A stretch of 51,534 nucleotides of DNA, taken from positions 1-51,534 of the forward strand of contig CALXUC010000008.1 in the NCBI GenBank assembly GCA_944391575.1, given 5' to 3'. Positions 10,405 through 18,410 of the stretch are shown here, piece after piece. This DNA is from an uncultured Clostridia bacterium (lineage in GTDB: Bacteria; Bacillota; Clostridia; TANB77; CAG-508). The position numbers were made by a program, and so were the translations under genes. Numbering within the stretch: the first letter of the stretch is position 1; each line of letters opens with the position of its first letter. Below the pieces are notes generated by a model. It ran no database searches, was not told the origin of the DNA, and saw only the letters and a list, made by a program, of their open reading frames with translations.

Positions 10405-10457
10405 TTGAGAAAAACTCTAATTATATGCGATAAACTCGCATATTAGTTAGTTCTCAA
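10405..10457. other. Nested hairpin of unknown role
   Basis: TTGAGAA (10405-10411) pairs with TTCTCAA (10451-10457). An inner 8-bp stem, ATATGCGA (10423-10430) with TCGCATAT (10436-10443), closes a 5-nt loop. Neither strand has a T-run directly after the stem, so it is not an obvious terminator. Confidence 0.5.
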
Positions 10458-10542
10458 AAATAAAAATAAATTTTATAATATAAATAAACAAAAAATTATT
10501 AAAAAAATCATAAGAAAATAAGAACTGTACAAGGAGAAGAAT

Positions 10543-10644
10543 ATGTTAAGAATTAATGTAAATATAAAAAAAGAAACAAAAATAAAATTAAGAATAAAAA
10601 AAGTAGAAAGTAAGTATAAAGTTGATAGAGCTGGTCCAAAATAA
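10543..10644 (+). CDS. Small basic peptide, hypothetical
   Basis: A 33-residue ORF (MLRINVNIKKETKIKLRIKK then VESKYKVDRAGPK) with a strong AAGGAGAAG ribosome site spaced 4-7 nt from the ATG. Almost half the residues are Lys or Arg. It lies about 100 nt ahead of the prepilin-like gene on the same strand. No function is recognised. The ribosome site is the main argument that it is translated. Confidence 0.45.
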   Translation: MLRINVNIKKETKIKLRIKKVESKYKVDRAGPK

Positions 10645-10745
10645 AAGTAGGAATAAGTATGATTGTTTTTAGAAAATTATATTTTTTAAATAGTTACAAT
10701 AATTAAAGATAATGTTTAAAAAATTTTTAGAAAGGAATTATAAAG

Positions 10746-11120
10746 ATGTTAAGTAAAAAAATCAGTTTAAAAAATAATAGCCAAAACAGAAATGAAAAAG
10801 GAATAACATTAGTGGCGTTAGTAATAACAGTAGTGGTAATGTTAATTTTAGCCGGAGTAGCAATAGCAGCAGTAGTAAATGGAGATGGATTATTTAATAA
10901 AGCAAGAGAATCAGCCGGAGTATATGAAAATGCAGCAAAAGAAGAAGGCGATACAATACAAAGTATGATAAATCAGATAGATGGATATATAGATGAAATA
11001 AATAATCCAAATAATCCAGTAGTAAAAGATATTGCTACAATAGGGGAAATAGTAACCGAAAATCAAACATATGATGGAAGATTAAAAGGAACATATAGTA
11101 ATCGAGATTTGAGTTTATAA
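10746..11120 (+). CDS. Prepilin-like protein with type IV N-terminal leader, short
   Basis: A 124-residue protein with a basic leader ending NEKG and then ITLVALVITVVVMLILAGVA (about residues 20-39), the layout of a prepilin-peptidase site (cleavage after Gly) and a pilin N-terminal helix. The Glu usual at mature position 5 is absent (ITLVA). The rest is a short helix (GLFNKARESAGVYENAAKEE) and an unstructured tail ending abruptly, so the gene may be truncated: the sister protein at 15506 carries a large C-terminal domain after the same N-terminus. ATG follows AGAAAGGAA. A hairpin terminator follows. Confidence 0.75.
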   Translation: MLSKKISLKNNSQNRNEKGITLVALVITVVVMLILAGVAIAAVVNGDGLFNKARESAGVYENAAKEEGDTIQSMINQIDGYIDEINNPNNPVVKDIATIGEIVTENQTYDGRLKGTYSNRDLSL

Positions 11121-11143
11121 AAAATGAAAATATAAGAATTAGA

Positions 11144-11188
11144 AAAAATCGTATGTCGAATAATACAAGAATTTGACGTACGATTTTT
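11144..11188 (+). terminator. Terminator of the prepilin-like gene
   Basis: AAAAATCGTA at the left end pairs with TACGATTTTT at the right, extended by GTC/GAC with wobble, and ends in T5. Confidence 0.75.
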
Positions 11189-11471
11189 CTTGACATAAAG
11201 TGAAAGATTGTGATAAAATTTTATCCAGAAATTATTTTTATTTCTAATATTTAGTACTAAAATTAAAAATATTGTAATTTGAAATAACAAAATTTAAAAT
11301 AATAAAATCGCTACTTTGTTATAGCATAGATAGAATTCTTAAAGTAAATCGCTTTAGAAAAATCAATGTAATAACTTAGAGAACAAGTAAAAACTTAATA
11401 TTTATAACATTTGAAATTTATATACTTTATATAACAAACAGATCAAAAGTTGTTGTTATCGTTCTATTAAT

Positions 11472-11499
11472 TTTATAGTCAAATCATATTGACTATAAA
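11472..11499. promoter_or_regulatory. 11-bp dyad upstream of the Rpn-type gene (operator candidate)
   Basis: TTTATAGTCAA (11472-11482) and TTGACTATAAA (11489-11499) form a perfect inverted repeat with a 6-bp spacer, 42 bp before the ATG. Apart from it, the stretch 11189-11540 is AT-rich and holds no gene I can support. Confidence 0.45.
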
Positions 11500-11540
11500 G
11501 TTAAAATATGTTAAGATAAAGTTAGCAGAAATGGAGGAAC

Positions 11541-12497
11541 ATGATTAATACAGAAAATGAAAAAACAGACGTTGAAATCACACCAAGAACAGATATAATA
11601 TTTAGAAATATATTTGGAAAAGAAGGAAACGAAGCTATATTGGAAGATTTTTTAGAAGGAATAATGGGCGAAAAAGTTAAGGTAAAAAAACTTCAAAGTA
11701 ATGAGGAATTATCTGTAGAAAATATATATCAAAAAAGAGCAATACTTGATGTAAAAGCAGAACTAGAAGATAATAGAATAATAGATATAGAAATGCAGAA
11801 TAAGGAATATTACTATTATAACAAAAGGTTACTATATTATCTAGGAAAAATAATAACAGGTCAAGTAAAAAAAGGAAAAAAATATACAGATATAAAAGAA
11901 ATGATAATTATAAATATTTTGAATTATACATTACCAGATGTTCCTGAATACATAACGAAATGTCATATAACAAATGAAAACAAATACTATGTAAAAGAGG
12001 TAACGTTATATTATATACAGTTGCCAAGATTTCTAGAGGAAAGAAAACTTTTAGATCCAAATAGTAAATACGAAGATATAATAAAAAGTAAATTAGACGA
12101 ATGGTGTGTATTTTTATGTGATGAAAATGAGGGGGTGAGAAATATGGCAGTAAAAACTAATCTAAGCTTAGAAGAAGCCGTAAGACAATATGAAGAACTT
12201 TCAGCAAGACCAGAAGTAGTAGAAATAGCATTTAGGAGACAAATGGCAGAAGCTGATATAAAATCAAATGAGGAATACATGAGACAAGCTGGAATTGAAG
12301 AAGGCAAAGCTGCTGGGCGAGCTGAAGGCAGACTAGAAGGAAAAGTAGAAGGAAAAGCTGAGGGTAGAATTGAAGGAATGATTTATAAGCAAAAAGAAAT
12401 TGCAAAAAAAATGCTAGAACAAAAAGTAAATGTCCAGATAATAATTCAAGTAACAGGTTTAACTAGTGAAGAACTAGAAGAATTAAAAGAAAATTAG
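11541..12497 (+). CDS. Rpn family recombination-promoting nuclease / PD-(D/E)XK transposase-like protein
   Basis: A 318-residue member of the PDDEXK_2 (Rpn, TIGR01784) family, proteins related to transposases that in E. coli promote recA-independent recombination. The N-terminal ITPRTDIIFRNIFGKEGN is characteristic. The nuclease core is RAILDVKAELEDNRIIDIEM followed by Q (Asp near residue 70, Glu-x-Gln near 85). The C-terminal third has Gly/Glu repeats (RAEGRLEGKVEGKAEGRIEG, about residues 262-281) typical of the family, then a helical end. ATG follows GGAGG. It stands alone with a dyad upstream. No partner or inverted-repeat ends define it as an active mobile element. Confidence 0.85.
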   Translation: MINTENEKTDVEITPRTDIIFRNIFGKEGNEAILEDFLEGIMGEKVKVKKLQSNEELSVENIYQKRAILDVKAELEDNRIIDIEMQNKEYYYYNKRLLYYLGKIITGQVKKGKKYTDIKEMIIINILNYTLPDVPEYITKCHITNENKYYVKEVTLYYIQLPRFLEERKLLDPNSKYEDIIKSKLDEWCVFLCDENEGVRNMAVKTNLSLEEAVRQYEELSARPEVVEIAFRRQMAEADIKSNEEYMRQAGIEEGKAAGRAEGRLEGKVEGKAEGRIEGMIYKQKEIAKKMLEQKVNVQIIIQVTGLTSEELEELKEN

Positions 12498-12560
12498 TAA
12501 GAAGATGGCATCCTACATTTATGGGTGCTCTCTTATTTATAAAAGAGTTGTAAATTTATC

Positions 12561-12605
12561 AAAAAAACCCTCCAACGTATCTTTAATAAAAGAAATGTTG
12601 GAGGG
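12561..12605 (-). terminator. Terminator of the GC-rich secreted-protein gene
   Basis: 9-bp stem CCCTCCAAC (12568-12576) with GTTGGAGGG (12597-12605); the minus strand continues into T7. Confidence 0.85.
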
Positions 12606-12613
12606 GAAGAATG

Positions 12614-13072
12614 TCAAAAGCGGAATAACCCGCGGGCGAAATCACGTGCAGCACGTCGTGCAACGCGTCTCTTTTCACGCTCTAGTTCCTGCTGGAACGT
12701 TCCCAGCGTGGAGTTACGATAAGCACGTTCAGCCTGACGCTGCATGCGCTGCTGTTCACGAAGAGCCTTACGCTGCATGCGCTGCTGTTCACGAATTTGC
12801 TTTCGAACTCTCTTACAAGAATAGTCGTTCACCAATAAGCGTTGACCATCTACCTCACAAAAAGTGGGTAAATTAGCACGGCGTGCCTTAATGTTTTCGT
12901 GAGCGTGGGCCGGAAGACCTAAGCAATCATTACCATGCATTGGACAACCGCGAACGGCTGTACCTTGGTGACATGTGCAACGTCTCTTGGCTGCCTCAGC
13001 CATATCAGGCGAGAACAAAACAAAAGAAAAGGCAACGAGAGCCATAACTATAATAGAGAAGAAATTCCGCAT
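12614..13072 (-). CDS. Secreted Cys/Arg-rich protein of foreign composition
   Basis: A 152-residue protein with a clear signal peptide (MRNFFSIIVMALVAFSFVLF, ending near AEA-AK, about residue 27). The mature part has a Cys/His cluster (CTCHQGTAVRGCPMHGNDC), then an Arg/Gln-rich helix with two copies of an 11-residue unit (EQQRMQRKALR, EQQRMQRQAER), and ends ARGLFRF. The ATG at 13072 is preferred over 13099 because AAAGGAG lies 7 nt ahead of it. The coding DNA is visibly GC-rich with CGC, CGT and CTG codons, unlike every neighbour. It has its own terminator. Likely acquired from a higher-GC, perhaps Gram-negative, donor; function unknown. Confidence 0.7.
   Translation of the reverse strand: MRNFFSIIVMALVAFSFVLFSPDMAEAAKRRCTCHQGTAVRGCPMHGNDCLGLPAHAHENIKARRANLPTFCEVDGQRLLVNDYSCKRVRKQIREQQRMQRKALREQQRMQRQAERAYRNSTLGTFQQELEREKRRVARRAARDFARGLFRF
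12737..12795 (-). repeat. 26-bp direct repeat inside the GC-rich gene
   Basis: Two identical 26-bp stretches (12737-12762 and 12770-12795), 33 bp apart, encode the duplicated 11-residue Gln/Arg unit. Confidence 0.85.
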
Positions 13073-13168
13073 TTTAAACTCCTTTGCTTGAAATCTCAAG
13101 CAGTGTAAAAAAATAAAGTTAAACTATTAATATTATAGCATAAATTAAAAAAAAGTTCAAATTTTTAT

Positions 13169-13238
13169 AAAAGCTTGATATACCTAATTTGTTCCAAGTT
13201 TAAGTTTTGAATAACTCTAATAGGTATATCAAGCTTTT
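13169..13238. repeat. Type C hairpin: family A-like arm with a different loop
   Basis: AAAAGCTTGATATACCTA (13169-13186) pairs perfectly with 13221-13238. The outer 12 bp match family A arms, but the loop lacks the family A core. On the minus strand it carries AGAGTT, CAA and CTTGGAA, which also occur in order in the inner loop of the element at 46617. It lies 12 nt past the stop of the GH18 gene and could serve as its terminator (T5 follows the right arm on the plus strand). Confidence 0.75.
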
Positions 13239-13250
13239 TAAAATATATAA

Positions 13251-14978
13251 TTATTGATTAATTATATTATTTATAGTACTCCAAATTTCAGGAGATTCAT
13301 AACCTTTAGCCCAGAACGCTACACCACCAAGGTTATTTTCTATAACTAAATTTAGTTTAGCAGTAAGCGAACGTTCATCTTCTATCCACATTTTCTTTGT
13401 AGTATTTCCGTCTGCGTATTCAACATAATATTGAGCCACATCTTCTAACCAAGTTCTATTTTCATAAGCAGAAGTTGGTATAGCATTAGTAATGCTTCTC
13501 ATATAAATAGCAGTACTTTCTACAGAACCGTCTGAATATTCTGTCCATAATCTAGTAAAGAAAGGTAACCCTAAAATAATTTTATTAGGTTCGATTTCTT
13601 CAGTTGTTAAAAATTTATTTAAACTTACTTTCATCCAGTCTAATCCAGCAGTTGTGCCAGCTTTAGAACTACTTGTGCCATATTGGTCGTAAGCCATAAA
13701 TACTATATAATCACAATTATCTGCGATTGCATTTCTATCGTAACACATAGACCAATTAGCACTGCCATCAGGTGCAGTAACATCAACAGATAGTACCATA
13801 CCTAACTCTTTTAACCTAGGATAAAGTTCAACAACAAATTGTGTAAACATATCTTTATCTTCTTCATACATATGCTCAAAATCAAGATTAATTCCATCTA
13901 ATTCGTATTTTTGAGCTAATTCTAATATATTATTTATAGTTCTGTTTCTTAAATCGTAACTATTTAAAATTTCGCTTGTAGTCTCTATCATAGAATGATT
14001 AGTAACCATTGCCCAAACCTTGTAATTATTAGATTTTGCCCAGTTCAAATCTTCTAATATACTTGAACTAACATTTTCTATTATATTACCTTTTCCAAGT
14101 TCTTCTATTTCAAATAACATAGGTGAAAATACATTTAAACCTTCTATATAAGTAGTATCTGTAGACACATAAAAAGGTTCCCAAACCATATTTACTTTAC
14201 CTTCAATTTGAGTAGTAGTAGTAACTTCAGTACGTACTACAGTTTCGTTTGTTAAATCTTTGCTTTTTACATATCCTATAACTCCGTTAGAAGTTCTAAT
14301 TTCTGTCCAACCTTTTTCTTCATCTTTTTCTATAACAATAACTTGCTCATCTTTCTTTATTTTAGCAACCGTTCTAGAAAAAGTATCTTCTATAGATTTA
14401 ACAGATAAATTTTTAGCAGCACTTGCTTTAACTTGTTCTCTAGAAAGAGTATCAACAGTTACAATATTTGTATCTGCATAATAATTTAATTCTATATTAA
14501 AAGACTCTAGTAATTCTGAAATAGGTATATAAATAGTTTCATCTCTTTCAAAAGCAGCTGTAGCAATAGTTTTTTCATCATCATTTATAGTTATTAAAGT
14601 ATTATCTAAAAACATATTAGTAACTTTAGTATCGTAAGTTATAACAATACGCTTTTCATCTTCATTATAATATAAATAAGGATCAAAAAAGTTTGCAACA
14701 TCTGGTCGAGATAAATATATATTATTATTTTCTATAATTAAATCATTCTTTAAATAAGCAGTTACATTGCTGTTGTTAATAACAAGATTAGTTTTATCCG
14801 TAATATCGTGATTTTTGTAGTTAGGTGCTTTTTCTAATATGAATAAAGCTAATAATAATAGTATGATTACAATTACAATATTTCTAATTAATTTAAATAT
14901 ATTAATCTTCGTACCTTCCTTAGCGCGCATTGCACGTGAACGCGTTTTTCTTTTTTCATTATTTTGATTTTCTTCCAT
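13251..14978 (-). CDS. Membrane-anchored glycoside hydrolase family 18 protein with SH3 domain
   Basis: A 575-residue cell-surface protein. After a basic cytoplasmic N-terminus there is one membrane segment (about residues 33-48), a copper-amine-oxidase-like N-terminal stalk domain (about 62-178), a bacterial SH3-type domain (about 188-243) and a C-terminal GH18 TIM barrel with the catalytic DGINLDFEHM motif (361-370; Glu368 the presumed acid). This architecture resembles spore-cortex or cell-wall associated YaaH/YdhD-like enzymes of Clostridia, so peptidoglycan or N-acetylglucosamine polymers are likely substrates. The ATG lies behind AAGGAG. It appears monocistronic. Confidence 0.88.
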   Translation of the reverse strand: MEENQNNEKRKTRSRAMRAKEGTKINIFKLIRNIVIVIILLLLALFILEKAPNYKNHDITDKTNLVINNSNVTAYLKNDLIIENNNIYLSRPDVANFFDPYLYYNEDEKRIVITYDTKVTNMFLDNTLITINDDEKTIATAAFERDETIYIPISELLESFNIELNYYADTNIVTVDTLSREQVKASAAKNLSVKSIEDTFSRTVAKIKKDEQVIVIEKDEEKGWTEIRTSNGVIGYVKSKDLTNETVVRTEVTTTTQIEGKVNMVWEPFYVSTDTTYIEGLNVFSPMLFEIEELGKGNIIENVSSSILEDLNWAKSNNYKVWAMVTNHSMIETTSEILNSYDLRNRTINNILELAQKYELDGINLDFEHMYEEDKDMFTQFVVELYPRLKELGMVLSVDVTAPDGSANWSMCYDRNAIADNCDYIVFMAYDQYGTSSSKAGTTAGLDWMKVSLNKFLTTEEIEPNKIILGLPFFTRLWTEYSDGSVESTAIYMRSITNAIPTSAYENRTWLEDVAQYYVEYADGNTTKKMWIEDERSLTAKLNLVIENNLGGVAFWAKGYESPEIWSTINNIINQ

Positions 14979-15104
14979 AACTTATTACTCCTTATATTTT
15001 TATTTTTTTTAACAAAATCTATTATAATATATCATATATTTTTATAATTCACAAGTGAATAGTGAAATTTAATAAAATTTTAAATTAGTTAGAAAAATTA
15101 GTAA

Positions 15105-15147
15105 AACTTAAAATACAGCCATTATCAAAATGGCTATATTTCAAGTT
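15105..15147 (-). terminator. Long-stem terminator of the XRE gene
   Basis: A 19-bp stem (15129-15147 with 15105-15123, two mismatched or wobble pairs) with a 5-nt loop; T-rich sequence follows on the minus strand. The stem sequence GGCTATATTTCAAGTT resembles the family A arm. Confidence 0.65.
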
Positions 15148-15156
15148 CTTCTAGTT

Positions 15157-15384
15157 CTATTTAGGTTTATTTTTAGGATATGGAGCTGTTTCATTGGTTC
15201 TTAAAAGTAAGTAATCTGTGCTAGTATTATAAAAATCTGCTAATTTACATAGTGCTTCTATAGGAATACTTCTTTTACCAATTTCATAATATGAGTATGC
15301 AACTTGAGAAATATTTAACATTTCGCTTATTTGTTTTTGAGTAAAATCATTATCTTCTCTAAGATTTTTTATGCGAGTTTGCAT
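15157..15384 (-). CDS. XRE-family transcriptional regulator
   Basis: A 75-residue Cro/CI-type regulator: a single helix-turn-helix domain covers about residues 5-60, with FTQKQISEMLNISQVAYSYY as helices 2-3 and KLADFYNTSTDYLL closing the domain. The tail is short and Pro/Lys-rich with no ligand domain. It is divergent from the GLUG-repeat surface protein at 15506. Two palindromes AACAAAWTGTT lie between them, one inside the promoter of the divergent gene, so it probably represses that gene and itself. The ATG follows AAAGGA. Confidence 0.88.
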   Translation of the reverse strand: MQTRIKNLREDNDFTQKQISEMLNISQVAYSYYEIGKRSIPIEALCKLADFYNTSTDYLLLRTNETAPYPKNKPK

Positions 15385-15434
15385 TTTGTAAAATCCTTTC
15401 TAAAAAATTTTTTCTAAAAAATATTATAAAATAA

Positions 15435-15470
15435 AACAAAATGTTATATTGACTTTTAAAACAAATTGTT
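15435..15470. promoter_or_regulatory. Paired operator palindromes, probable XRE sites
   Basis: AACAAAATGTT (15435-15445) and AACAAATTGTT (15460-15470), 25 bp centre to centre, in the divergent intergenic region. The second is a perfect palindrome and lies inside the -35/-10 spacer of the plus-strand promoter. Confidence 0.7.
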
Positions 15471-15477
15471 ATACAAT
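15449..15477 (+). promoter_or_regulatory. Sigma-A promoter of the GLUG-repeat gene
   Basis: TTGACT (15449-15454), 17 bp, TACAAT (15472-15477), overlapped by an operator palindrome. Confidence 0.8.
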
Positions 15478-15505
15478 TAAGACGTAAAAAAGAGGAGGAA
15501 GAACA

Positions 15506-17476
15506 ATGAAAAAATGTAAGAAAATTAATAATTCAAAAGGTATTACGCTAATAACTTTAGTTATTACTGTGGTAGTGATGTTGATACTAGCAGGAGTCGC
15601 AATATCAGCAATAGTAGGGGAAGGAAGTTTGTTTAGTAAAGTAGGTAATGCTAAAAACATATATGAAGAAGAAGCCATAGAAGAAGGAATTTTATTAACA
15701 AATATTTCTGATCAATTAGAAGATGAAATGTATGGAAAAGTAGAAAAGGTTAATGACACTGCACCAGGAATATTAGAAGGAGAAGGAACAGAAGTAAATC
15801 CATTTTTAATTAATAGCATTGAAGATTTAGTGGCTTTTTCAGAAAACGTAAAAAGCGGTATGACATATGAAAATCAATATGTACAGTTAGGACTAAGCTT
15901 AAATTTTAATTCTACAAAATCTTATGTAGATTATACAAGAAAAGATTTTATGGGATATGTTGGAGAATTAAGAAAAGCCTTAACAACAGAAACAGGTTTC
16001 AAAGGAATAGGAATGAATACGGCGGATGACGCAGATGGTATAAATAGTTTTAAAGGAAATTTTAATGGAAAGAACAATAAGATTATAAATTTATATATGA
16101 ATATAAATAATGGAGAGGAATGGACAAGAGCAGGATTTTTTGGAAATAATTGTGGAGTTATAAATAATTTAGAATTAGTAAATTGTAATATAATAGGAAT
16201 AACGACAGGTGATAATTCTGTACAATGTGGTGGAATTGTAGGACATAATTGGGGAGAAATAAATAATTGCATAGCTAGAGGAAAAATATATGGAGCAGCT
16301 CAAGGAACAGGCGGTGCATATATAGGTGGAGTTTGTGCATACAATAATGGAACTATTGATAAATGTGTTAATTATGCGGAATTAGATGTAGAAGGCAATA
16401 GAACTGGAATGGCCAGCATTGCTGGAATTACTGGTGGCAATGATGTCAGTGGAATTGTAAAAAATTCACAAAATCATGCGAAAATAGAGTTAAAGAATCG
16501 CGAAGCTGAATCTTTTTTCATAGGTGGAATTATAGGTTATGTGAAAGGCTCAGTCGAAAATTCAAGTAATTATTCGGATATTTATATCGAAGGAATTTCA
16601 ACCAAAAGATATATATGTATAGCGGGAGTTACAGGATACTCAGCAAGTGATCCGACTAAACAAATTAGTGGAAGTTTTAATAAAGGAAATATTATATGTT
16701 TGAACTCAAATACTGACGAATTATTTGTTGCAGGTATAGCAGGTCGCTCAAATCTTATCAATAATTGCTATAATTTAGGAAATATAGAATGCATTAATAA
16801 TAATTGGAATTCTCAATTAGCAGCGGGGGGAATTGCAGGTATTTTACTTAGTAGTGCTAAATGTCAAAATTCATATAATATTGGAAATATTAACATTCAA
16901 AGTAATGACGAAGAAATAGCACATATAGGTGGCATTATAGGAAGAAATGATGGAATAGTAGATAAATGTTATAATTTTTCAGAAAAAATAGCTGTCACAT
17001 CAATTGGAGAAAATTATGTTGGAGGAATTGTTGGATGGAATAACTATAATCTAATTAATTCGTATAATAAGTTAAGAAATATGGAAGAATTAGGAATAGA
17101 ATCTAATGGAGAAAACGCAATAAGAAACTGGGTAGGTGGAATTGCTGGATATAATTCTGGTAATGGAAGTATATCTCTATCTAAAAACGATGTAAAAGTA
17201 TTAGCAGAAAATGGAAAATTAAATTATACAGGAGGCGTGTGTGGATATAACGGTGGCTCGGAAGGCAAATTTGGTATAGTTGATGAATGTGTATATAGAA
17301 TGTATAGCGATTTAAATTATACTGCAATAGGAGGAGGAGTTAGTAGCGATAGCATGGACGGCTCAGAAGAATATGTAGTAACAGAAAAAATAATTGATGT
17401 TATAAATGGGGATAGTATGTTTAAAGAAGATACTAATAATATAAACAACGGCTATCCAGTATTAATATGGCAATAA
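15506..17476 (+). CDS. Prepilin-like surface protein with GLUG repeats
   Basis: A 656-residue protein whose N-terminus (NNSKGITLITLVITVVVMLI) is the same prepilin-type leader and hydrophobic helix as in the gene at 10746, again without Glu5. A short helical linker is followed from about residue 105 by a right-handed beta-helix-like region with many GLUG-type repeats (GGIVGHNWGEINNC, GGVCAYNNGTIDKC, GGIIGRNDGIVDKC and others), ending in a domain with NGYPVLIWQ, a common end for such proteins. Likely exported and anchored through the pilin-like helix, perhaps for adhesion. ATG follows GAGGAGG. Expression is probably controlled by the divergent XRE regulator. A tandem pair of family A elements lies directly 3'. 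Confidence 0.85.
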   Translation: MKKCKKINNSKGITLITLVITVVVMLILAGVAISAIVGEGSLFSKVGNAKNIYEEEAIEEGILLTNISDQLEDEMYGKVEKVNDTAPGILEGEGTEVNPFLINSIEDLVAFSENVKSGMTYENQYVQLGLSLNFNSTKSYVDYTRKDFMGYVGELRKALTTETGFKGIGMNTADDADGINSFKGNFNGKNNKIINLYMNINNGEEWTRAGFFGNNCGVINNLELVNCNIIGITTGDNSVQCGGIVGHNWGEINNCIARGKIYGAAQGTGGAYIGGVCAYNNGTIDKCVNYAELDVEGNRTGMASIAGITGGNDVSGIVKNSQNHAKIELKNREAESFFIGGIIGYVKGSVENSSNYSDIYIEGISTKRYICIAGVTGYSASDPTKQISGSFNKGNIICLNSNTDELFVAGIAGRSNLINNCYNLGNIECINNNWNSQLAAGGIAGILLSSAKCQNSYNIGNINIQSNDEEIAHIGGIIGRNDGIVDKCYNFSEKIAVTSIGENYVGGIVGWNNYNLINSYNKLRNMEELGIESNGENAIRNWVGGIAGYNSGNGSISLSKNDVKVLAENGKLNYTGGVCGYNGGSEGKFGIVDECVYRMYSDLNYTAIGGGVSSDSMDGSEEYVVTEKIIDVINGDSMFKEDTNNINNGYPVLIWQ

Positions 17477-17491
17477 AATAATTAAGCAATT

Positions 17492-17647
17492 GTTATAATT
17501 CACTGCTTTTATAATAAAACATACTATAGTACTTATATATTAATATTTTGCAAGCGAAGACCCGGATTGTTACACCTAAGCTTGTTTTTTGATAAAAAAT
17601 ATTAATATATAAGTACTACTAATATTTATTTAGATGTGAATTGTAAC
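17492..17647 (-). repeat. Family A element, subfamily A2, full length (156 bp)
   Basis: Termini GTTATAATTCAC (17492-17503) and GTGAATTGTAAC (17636-17647) are inverted with one mismatch. The 23-bp internal arms (17527-17549 / 17596-17618) are identical in sequence to the A2 arms at 6982. The core is in reverse orientation (GAAGACCCGGATTGTTACACC). No target duplication. It begins 15 nt after a stop codon. Confidence 0.88.
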
Positions 17648-17656
17648 GAATCGTTA

Positions 17657-17797
17657 GTTACAGTTCAGTAAAAATTTTATAAAGACTTGATATATAGCTA
17701 TTTTTAGTCAAAACATAGCTAGGGTATAACAATCCGGGTCTTGACTTGCAAATAGCTATATATCAAGCTTTCCATTTATCAGCACCTGAACTGTAAC
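17657..17797 (+). mobile_element. Family A element, subfamily A1, intact 141 bp with target duplication
   Basis: Termini GTTACAGTTCAG (17657-17668) and CTGAACTGTAAC (17786-17797) are perfect inverted repeats. Both sides are flanked by the 8-bp direct repeat AATCGTTA (17649-17656, 17798-17805). Internal arms are the A1 type and the core is forward (AACATAGCTAGGGTATAACA). Confidence 0.92.
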
Positions 17798-17900
17798 AAT
17801 CGTTACTGAAATTTAATTTTTTTTATAAAAAACTCTTTTAAAATTTCAAAATATATAGTATAATATTAATGTGTGAAATTAATGAGAGGAGAATAAATAT

Positions 17901-18356
17901 ATGGGTATGTGGATATTATGGTTAATAGTCGCAGGATTCTTTTTCATACTAGAAATAGCAACTACAGGATTTTTAGCAATGTGGCTAGGCGTCGCAGGAT
18001 TAATAACATTAGCATTAAGTTTCTTTGTAGATAATGTAGTAATACAAGTTATAGTATTTGCAGTTTCATCAGTAATACTAATACTTCTAACAAAGCCATT
18101 AGTAAAAAAATTCATAGACAAGAAAACAATACCTACTAATACAGATAGTTTAATGGGAAAAGAAGGAATTGTTATACAAACTATAGACAATATAAAATCT
18201 ATAGGGCAAGTTAAATTACAAGGCGAAGTATGGTCTGCAAAATCTTTCGATGATGATAAAATCATAGAAAAGGGAACTCAAGTTGTAGTTAAAGATATTT
18301 CAGGTGTAAAATTAGTAGTAGAAGAATCTGAAAAAACTGAGGAAATTACGGCATAA
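17901..18356 (+). CDS. NfeD family membrane protein
   Basis: A 151-residue short NfeD protein (NfeD1b type, no protease domain). The N-terminal half has three or four hydrophobic helices (WILWLIVAGFFFILEIATTG, AMWLGVAGLITLALSFF, VIQVIVFAVSSVILILL) and the C-terminal half is the OB-fold (about residues 85-145; GKEGIVIQTIDN through GVKLVVEE). Such proteins are encoded next to SPFH proteins and are thought to help organise membrane microdomains. The SPFH gene follows 54 nt downstream. ATG follows GAGAGGAG; TATAAT at 17859-17864 is the probable -10. Confidence 0.88.
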   Translation: MGMWILWLIVAGFFFILEIATTGFLAMWLGVAGLITLALSFFVDNVVIQVIVFAVSSVILILLTKPLVKKFIDKKTIPTNTDSLMGKEGIVIQTIDNIKSIGQVKLQGEVWSAKSFDDDKIIEKGTQVVVKDISGVKLVVEESEKTEEITA

Positions 18357-18410
18357 GTTATAATATAGTTATAATATAATAAGAGTAAATAAAATATTGG
18401 AGGTAAAGTT

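Noticed and set aside
12505..12876. Plus-strand open frame of 123 codons rich in Ala, His and Val
   Set aside because: It is the complement of the secreted-protein gene on the minus strand, which has a signal peptide, ribosome site and terminator; the plus frame has none.
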